Source: Pseudomonadota bacterium
GTDB taxonomy: Bacteria > Myxococcota_A > UBA796 > GCA-2862545
Direction: 5' to 3'
Assembly (NCBI GenBank): GCA_947475315.1
Contig: CANJMY010000004.1
Span: 1 to 64,000 of the forward strand
DNA length: 64,000 bases
In this document: piece after piece, positions 59,790 to 64,000 of the stretch
Layout: the number at the start of each line of letters is the position of its first letter
Numbering within the stretch: position 1 is the first letter of the stretch
Made by a program: the position numbers and the translations under genes
The notes under the pieces: model-generated
The model's database searches: none
What the model was told of the DNA's origin: nothing
Seen by the model: only the letters and a program-made list of their open reading frames with translations

Positions 59790-60559
59790 TCGTCCTGCTC
59801 GTCGTCAGACGGGGCTTCGCCGCCGACGTACTCGACGTAGACCAGCGTCAGCCCTTGGGGCGGCGCGGTCTTGCCCAGGTGCTTGCGGTCCGCAGCGTTC
59901 AGGATGGCTTCAAACCCGGCGACGTCGATCTTGCGCGTGCCCACGCTGTACAGCGTGCCCGCGAGGATCCGCACCATGTGGCGCAGGAACCCGTTGCCGA
60001 CGATCTCGAAGTGCACGAGGTCGCCTTCGCGGCGGACGCGCGCGTCCTCGACTGTGCGGACGGCGTGCGTGCTCGCGCAGCCCGCCGCGCGGAACGACGC
60101 GAAGTCGTGTCGACCGATCACGAGCCTGGCGGCCTCGTGCATGCGCTCCACGTCGACCGTGTGGCCGAGGTGCCACACCCGGTCGGCGAGCATCGGGCTT
60201 CGCGCAGGGCGCTCCAGGAACGTGTAGCGGTAGAGCTTGCGACGGGCCTGACGGCGCGGGTCGAAGTCTGGATCCACCACGTCCGCAGACAGGCACGCGA
60301 CGTCCGGCGGGAGGAGGGAGTTGAGGCCCTTCATCACGCCGCGCTCGGTGCGCTCCGCGGTGGTGTCGAAGACCGCCACCTGCGCGAGGGCGTGCACGCC
60401 GGCGTCCGTGCGACCGGATCCAGCGACGTGTGTCTCGTGGCCGAGCAGCTCAGCGAGCGCGGCCTGGATCACGCCCTGCACAGAGCGACCGTTCGGCTGG
60501 ACCTGCCAGCCGACGAACTCTGTCCCACGGTACTCGAGCACGAGACGAAAGCGCGTCAT
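59786..60559 (-). CDS. truA: tRNA pseudouridine synthase A
   Basis: A 257-residue enzyme making pseudouridine at positions 38-40 of tRNA. It has FRLVLEYRGTEFVGWQ, the catalytic GSGRTDAGVHA with Asp52-type residue, and a C-terminal NGFLRHMVRILAG. The C-terminal tail carries an extra acidic stretch (SDDEQDD). Its end overlaps the end of the fused secreted gene by 4 bp, so the two converge. Confidence 0.96.
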   Translation of the reverse strand: MTRFRLVLEYRGTEFVGWQVQPNGRSVQGVIQAALAELLGHETHVAGSGRTDAGVHALAQVAVFDTTAERTERGVMKGLNSLLPPDVACLSADVVDPDFDPRRQARRKLYRYTFLERPARSPMLADRVWHLGHTVDVERMHEAARLVIGRHDFASFRAAGCASTHAVRTVEDARVRREGDLVHFEIVGNGFLRHMVRILAGTLYSVGTRKIDVAGFEAILNAADRKHLGKTAPPQGLTLVYVEYVGGEAPSDDEQDD

Positions 60560-60634
60560 GCTCGGATCCTATGAGGCGGGGGCGCGCCACGCTGGGAGAC
60601 CAGCCGGCGCGCGCGCTTGACCGCGACGACGAGA

Positions 60635-60946
60635 TCAGTCTTCTTCGACGATCTCTTCTTCGCCGCCATCTTCCTCGGGCTCTTCCTCGTCGACCATGTC
60701 GTCGTCGAGCTCGTCGTCCTCGCCCAGCTCGTCGGGATCGAAGGAGGAGTCGGACAGGTTCTCGTCGTCCTCGTCGTCCACGCGGCTCTTGCCGGACAGC
60801 AGCGACTTGATGTCACGGACGGGCGCCAGGCTCTGGTCCGCGCCGCACTCAGGGCAGTTGGGCTGCGGGCGGTTCAAGTCGTAGAACTTGGTCCCGCACT
60901 GGAAACACGCGTAGCGGTTACCGAGCTTCGCCTTGTCGTAATTCAC
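60635..60946 (-). CDS. FYDLN-acid zinc-ribbon protein
   Basis: A 103-residue protein of the FYDLN-acid family: CFQCGTKFYDLNRP then CPECG, a zinc ribbon with the family name motif, followed by a strongly acidic tail of about 50 residues (Asp/Glu-rich). Found across proteobacteria; function unknown. It is upstream of truA on the same strand, 75 bp apart. The plus-strand lipoprotein is divergent. Confidence 0.88.
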   Translation of the reverse strand: MNYDKAKLGNRYACFQCGTKFYDLNRPQPNCPECGADQSLAPVRDIKSLLSGKSRVDDEDDENLSDSSFDPDELGEDDELDDDMVDEEEPEEDGGEEEIVEED

Positions 60947-61067
60947 GCGGACCTCAAGTGGTGTAGAAGGGCGGGGCCACCTAGCCCATGCGCCAACGGT
61001 GCGTCAAGCCTGCGGGCGGACGCGGAGTCGGATATTATGGGCGGACAGCTGGCTTGGAGTCGCTAAG

Positions 61068-62534
61068 ATGCGTCGTCATCTCCTTCCGTTCGTCACCGTC
61101 CTCGCGTACGCCTGCACCAACGGGGGCGCGGTCCCGAGCGACTTCAACTTCGACCAGCAGGTCGACGACGAGGCCGAGAACAACCAGGTCAGCAGCTCCA
61201 ACGTCAAGATGTGCGTCGGCGGCGCCAACGTCTACCTGATGTGGATCGACAACCGGAACAACTTCAAGGACGTGTGGTTCAACTCGTCCTCCGACGGCGG
61301 CGCCACCTGGTCGGGCGCCACCCGCGTGAAGCAGGGCTCGGGCGACGCCAGCGGCCTGTCGCTGGCCTGCACCGGCGACCACGTGTTCGCCGCCTGGGAA
61401 GACACCCGCGACTCCGACTCGGCCTACCCGAACATCTACGTCAACTTCTCCAACGACGCCGGCCGCACCTGGCAGGAACAGGACCAGCGGATCGATAACG
61501 ACCCCGAGGGTCGCTACATCTCCCTGGCGCCGCAGATCGCCATCTTCCAGGGCTCGGTGCACGTCGTGTGGTTCGACCAGATCAACGGCGCGCCCGAGAT
61601 CTTCATCGCCACCTCGTCCAACGCGGGCCGCAATTTCGGCGACCCCATGCAGGTCAGCGGCGATCCGGAGAACCCGGGCGAGTACTGGTCCGGCAACCCG
61701 CGCGTCGCCATGGACGACAAGGGCCGCACGCACATCGCGTGGGAGACCACCAAGAGCGGCACGCAGGAGATCTTCTATTCCCGCGTGAACGAGACCGGCG
61801 ACAACTTCACGCCGGCGCAGCGCGTGAACCTGGGCGAGAAGCCCGGCACGTTCTTCGCGTTCGCCCCGTCCATGGGCGTCAGCGGCGACAACGTCTACCT
61901 CGCGTGGCACGACACCCGCGGCGGCGACGGCCTCGACATGTTCTACAACTACTCGGCGAACGGCGGCGGGGACTGGCTCCAGGCGGCGGTCCGTCTTGAG
62001 TCCGACGCCCCCGGCTCCCACGAGAGCCGCGACGCCTCCATCGAGGTGGTGGACGACGTGGCCCACATGGTGTGGGAGGACAACGTCAACGGCGGCTACG
62101 ACATCCTGTACCGCACCGCCAAGGCCGGCGTGCTGGGTGACGCCGAGATCCGCCTGGACGGCGGCGACTCGCCCGGCACCGGCAACTCGGTCCACCCCAA
62201 GATCACCTCCAAGGGTGACCTGATGATCACGGCCTGGGAAGACCTCCGCTCCGGCGGGGACAGCGGCCGTAACGACCTGTTCTACAACTTCAACTCCTCG
62301 GCGGATCCGGCTCGTCCCTGGGACAAGAACCGCGACTACCGCCTGAGCAGCGTGCAAGCGGGCTCGTCGTTCACCAAGGACCTCAACGTCGGCACCGACG
62401 GCGAGCTGGTCTACACGGCGTGGCTGGACTTCCGCGGCGGTGAGGAAGACGGAGACGTCTACTTTGCCGCTGTGGTCCCCGGCGAGGCCATCAGCACCGC
62501 CGAAGACGCGGTCGCCGCCGGCCTCACCAAGTAG
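61068..62534 (+). CDS. Lipoprotein with BNR/Asp-box beta-propeller
   Basis: A 488-residue lipoprotein (VTVLAYAC lipobox). The body has at least four sialidase-type Asp-boxes (SSDGGATW, SNDAGRTW, SSNAGRNF and SANGGGDW) in a repeated pattern with W-x-D-N/T segments (MWIDNRN, AWEDTRD and AWHDTRG), so a six-bladed propeller is likely. Catalytic sialidase Arg and Tyr residues cannot be assigned, and a binding or scaffold role is as likely as an enzyme. The ATG at 61068 has GGAG 8 nt ahead; a start at 60999 would lose the signal peptide. Confidence 0.85.
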   Translation: MRRHLLPFVTVLAYACTNGGAVPSDFNFDQQVDDEAENNQVSSSNVKMCVGGANVYLMWIDNRNNFKDVWFNSSSDGGATWSGATRVKQGSGDASGLSLACTGDHVFAAWEDTRDSDSAYPNIYVNFSNDAGRTWQEQDQRIDNDPEGRYISLAPQIAIFQGSVHVVWFDQINGAPEIFIATSSNAGRNFGDPMQVSGDPENPGEYWSGNPRVAMDDKGRTHIAWETTKSGTQEIFYSRVNETGDNFTPAQRVNLGEKPGTFFAFAPSMGVSGDNVYLAWHDTRGGDGLDMFYNYSANGGGDWLQAAVRLESDAPGSHESRDASIEVVDDVAHMVWEDNVNGGYDILYRTAKAGVLGDAEIRLDGGDSPGTGNSVHPKITSKGDLMITAWEDLRSGGDSGRNDLFYNFNSSADPARPWDKNRDYRLSSVQAGSSFTKDLNVGTDGELVYTAWLDFRGGEEDGDVYFAAVVPGEAISTAEDAVAAGLTK

Positions 62535-62550
62535 CCCTGGTCGGATCGGC

Positions 62551-62577
62551 TTGACAGCCGACGCACGACCGCATAAA
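62551..62577 (+). promoter_or_regulatory. Promoter of rplM-rpsI
   Basis: A perfect TTGACA (62551-62556) and CATAAA (62572-62577), 15-bp spacer, or TAAACC at 17 bp. It lies in the gap after the propeller gene and would give a leader of about 55 nt. Confidence 0.5.
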
Positions 62578-62592
62578 CCGGCGGGGCTTTCT

Positions 62593-62608
62593 GGGAGCTC
62601 GCGCTCCC
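62593..62608 (+). promoter_or_regulatory. Hairpin in the rplM leader
   Basis: GGGAGC (62593-62598) and GCTCCC (62603-62608) with a TCGC loop. It lies between the promoter and the rplM start (28 nt away), so it may be an L13 binding site for autoregulation, but no known motif is matched. Confidence 0.5.
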
Positions 62609-62636
62609 AACCCGCATCGTTTCACGAGTGGAATGC

Positions 62637-63074
62637 ATGAACACCACCTTCTCCCCTAAGGCCGCTGACGTCGACGAAAAGTGGTTCGTCGTTGACGCTT
62701 CGGACTACAATCTCGGCCGTCTGGCCACCCGCGTCGCCACGGTGCTCCGCGGCAAGCACAAGGTCACCTTCGCGCCCCACGTGGACGGCGGTGACTTCGT
62801 GATCGTGGTCAATGCCAGCCAGGTCAACCTGACGGGCAACAAGCTCGATCGCAAGCACTACTACAACTACTCGGGCTACCCGGGCGGTCTGAAGTCGGTG
62901 GATGCGCGCACGCTTCGTGCGGAGAACCCCGAGCGCGTCATCATGGACGCGGTCAAGGGCATGCTCCCCAAGAACCGTCTCGCTCGCCAGATCATCAAGA
63001 AGCTGAAGGTGTACGGCGGGGCGGATCATCCCCACGCCGCGCAGAACCCTCAGCCCATCCCCGCGCACGTCTGA
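62637..63074 (+). CDS. rplM: Ribosomal protein L13
   Basis: A 145-residue large-subunit protein. Marks are [43 protein letters not shown], the [15 protein letters not shown] loop and [13 protein letters not shown] with [15 protein letters not shown]. The ATG at 62637 is used; an in-frame GTG at 62628 is the alternative. rpsI follows 11 bp after its stop, as in most bacteria. L13 represses this operon in E. coli. Confidence 0.97.
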   Translation: MNTTFSPKAADVDEKWFVVDASDYNLGRLATRVATVLRGKHKVTFAPHVDGGDFVIVVNASQVNLTGNKLDRKHYYNYSGYPGGLKSVDARTLRAENPERVIMDAVKGMLPKNRLARQIIKKLKVYGGADHPHAAQNPQPIPAHV

Positions 63075-63085
63075 GGCCCACACAC

Positions 63086-63484
63086 ATGGCTCGCACCCCG
63101 ACTCAGTACCAGGGCACCGGTCGCCGCAAGACCTCCACGGCCCGCGTCATCCTTCGCCCGGGCAATGGCACCATCATCGCCAACGGCCGCGCCCTTGAGG
63201 AGTACCTCCCCCGGGAAGTCCTCCGCATGGACCTCCGTCGCCCGCTCGAGATCTGCGAAGTGCAGGAGCAGTTCGACGTCCATGTGAACGTCAACGGCGG
63301 CGGCATGTCCGGTCAGGCCGGCGCGATGCGCCTCGGCATCGCCCGCGCGCTGCTGCTCGTGAACCCCGAGTTCCGCGCCCGCATGAAGCCCATGGGCCTT
63401 CTGACCCGTGACGCCCGCGAAGTTGAGCGCAAGAAGTACGGCAAGGCCGGCGCCCGCCGCAGCTTCCAGTTCAGCAAGCGCTAG
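63086..63484 (+). CDS. rpsI: Ribosomal protein S9
   Basis: A 132-residue small-subunit protein: [19 protein letters not shown] at the start, [49 protein letters not shown]. The last three residues SKR are the universal S9 tail that reaches the P-site tRNA. The stop codon lies inside the first copy of a tandem DNA repeat that follows. Confidence 0.97.
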   Translation: MARTPTQYQGTGRRKTSTARVILRPGNGTIIANGRALEEYLPREVLRMDLRRPLEICEVQEQFDVHVNVNGGGMSGQAGAMRLGIARALLLVNPEFRARMKPMGLLTRDAREVERKKYGKAGARRSFQFSKR

Positions 63485-63553
63485 TCGCTCGCCCTCCAGG
63501 CTCGCGAGCGCTAGTCGCTCGCCCTCCAGGCTCGCGAGCGCTAGTCGCTCGCC
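63481..63553. repeat. 30-bp tandem repeat at the 3' end of rpsI
   Basis: Two identical copies (63481-63510 and 63511-63540) and a 13-bp third copy. Each copy holds CGCTCGC ... GCGAGCG, a 7-bp stem. The rpsI stop codon is in the first copy, so the unit repeats the end of the gene. Confidence 0.97.
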
Positions 63554-63595
63554 GTCTGGTCGAGCCGACGCGAGTCGCTCGTCCGCTGGGCAGAC

Positions 63596-63627
63596 AAGCC
63601 GCTCCCCCGAATGGGTGGGCGGCTTTT
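63596..63627 (+). terminator. Terminator 1 after rpsI
   Basis: AGCCGC (63597-63602) and GCGGCT (63619-63624) with an inner stem (TCCCCC/GGGTGG, one mismatch, GAAT loop), then TTTT (63624-63627). Confidence 0.8.
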
Positions 63628-63643
63628 CCGCTTTCTGGGTCCG

Positions 63644-63675
63644 AAGCCGCTCCCCCGAGAGGGTGGGCGGCTCTT
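63644..63675 (+). terminator. Terminator 2, diverged copy
   Basis: The same stem AGCCGC (63645-63650) and GCGGCT (63667-63672), loop GAGA, then CTTCC in place of a clean T run. It starts 48 bp after terminator 1 and the flanks match too, so it arose by a 48-bp duplication. Confidence 0.6.
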
Positions 63676-63691
63676 CCTCCTTCTGGCCCTA

Positions 63692-63862
63692 CGCGTCCGT
63701 GTTGGAGGTGCTCCGCGTACAAGTTCGCCGTTGGATCCGCTGCGGATCGGTGCGGGCTGCAGAGAAGTGAAATACCCCCGCGACAGGGCAGGCGAGGCCA
63801 AGTTAGACCCGCCCGGGCCGGTGCACGCATCGTCCCCCACGCTCTGAAACGGGGTTGACGCC
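63692..63862. other. pyrG upstream region
   Basis: About 170 bp without a gene. A perfect palindrome GATCCGC-T-GCGGATC lies at 63734-63748. No confident -35/-10 pair was found; TTGACG at 63855 is too close to the start. Otherwise nothing recognised. Confidence 0.5.
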
Positions 63863-64000
63863 GTGAAGCAGAAGTTCATTTTTGTGACTGGCGGCGTGTT
63901 GTCCGCGCTCGGCAAGGGCCTGTCCTCGGCGGCGCTCGGCGCGGCCCTGGGCGCTCGCGGCCTGCGCGTCACGCACCTGAAGATGGATCCGTACCTCAAC
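63863..64000 (+). CDS. pyrG: CTP synthase, N-terminal fragment
   Basis: The first 46 codons of a CTP synthase; the gene continues past the window. [19 protein letters not shown] is the P-loop of the synthetase domain, with S/A changes typical among family members, and LKMDPYLN follows. The enzyme makes CTP from UTP, ATP and Gln in the cytoplasm. The GTG start has a GGGG ribosome site. Confidence 0.93.
   Translation, partial: MKQKFIFVTGGVLSALGKGLSSAALGAALGARGLRVTHLKMDPYLN

Noticed and set aside
61033-61038. TATTAT as -10 box of the propeller lipoprotein gene
   Set aside because: No acceptable -35 at the right distance.
63481-63553. CRISPR-like short repeats
   Set aside because: The copies are directly adjacent, with no spacers, and contain the rpsI stop codon.

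Overview
The window is high-GC DNA (roughly 70 % by eye, not computed) from a Gram-negative bacterium, most likely a member of the Myxococcota or a close deltaproteobacterial relative. The support is many lipoproteins and outer-membrane barrels, an AgmX/PglI-domain protein, a MopE-type metal-binding repeat protein, a paired DUF1592/DUF1552 secretion module, an FYDLN-acid protein, and a Cys-TM-Arg4 sorting-like signal resembling MYXO-CTERM. I saw no rRNA, tRNA, CRISPR array or insertion sequence. The very long open frames antisense to good genes are composition artefacts and are left out.

Layout. 1-8805: the tail of a LysM protein, then moeA, a flippase-like membrane protein, two outer-membrane barrel genes (one an M1-peptidase-like/Omp85 hybrid), mrp and moaA. 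8825-14413: envelope and accessory genes: a repeat-rich lipoprotein, an NlpC/P60 lipoprotein apparently started at CTG, a degenerate carbamoyltransferase, a 19-codon ORF coupled to a CPBP protease, AgmX/PglI and rimI. 14459-18539: a lipid-anchored tetraheme cytochrome interrupted by one in-frame TGA, then tsaD, rsmA and a dienelactone hydrolase, with 4-bp overlaps joining the first three. 18547-28170: a leaderless AAA_14 ATPase gene, a MopE-like protein, an acyl-CoA dehydrogenase, a serpin, a truncated hemoglobin and several metabolic enzymes. 28357-34206: a 1949-residue helicase/nuclease. 34447-35135: structured non-coding DNA. 35136-45962: DUF1592/DUF1552, an ankyrin protein, lipoproteins, SulP, PP2C and M23. 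46053-57023: secA, then the conserved rpsB-tsf-pyrH-frr-uppS-cdsA-rseP-tsaB cluster ending in an inactive aspartate-semialdehyde-dehydrogenase-like gene. 57219-64000: a fused secreted/outer-membrane protein, truA, FYDLN, a propeller lipoprotein, rplM-rpsI, tandem terminators, and the start of pyrG.

The strongest unusual signal is at 14573-14575. An in-frame TGA sits where relatives, as I remember them, carry the second Cys of a PCGC motif. It is followed by a hairpin whose GGTCT loop starts 18 nt after the TGA, the layout of the E. coli fdhF selenocysteine element. I infer a candidate selenocysteine-containing multiheme lipoprotein. The second is a single frame at 57219-59789 in which a secreted protein ending in a Cys-TM-Arg4 signal runs directly into a signal peptide and an outer-membrane barrel, which looks like a secreted polyprotein.

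The genes serve molybdenum-cofactor synthesis (moeA, moaA), Fe-S handling (mrp), the t6A tRNA modification (tsaD, tsaB), translation (rpsB, tsf, frr, rplM, rpsI, rsmA, truA, rimI), export (secA, rseP) and envelope lipid and wall building (uppS, cdsA, M23, NlpC/P60). A large set of lipoproteins of unknown role sits among them.
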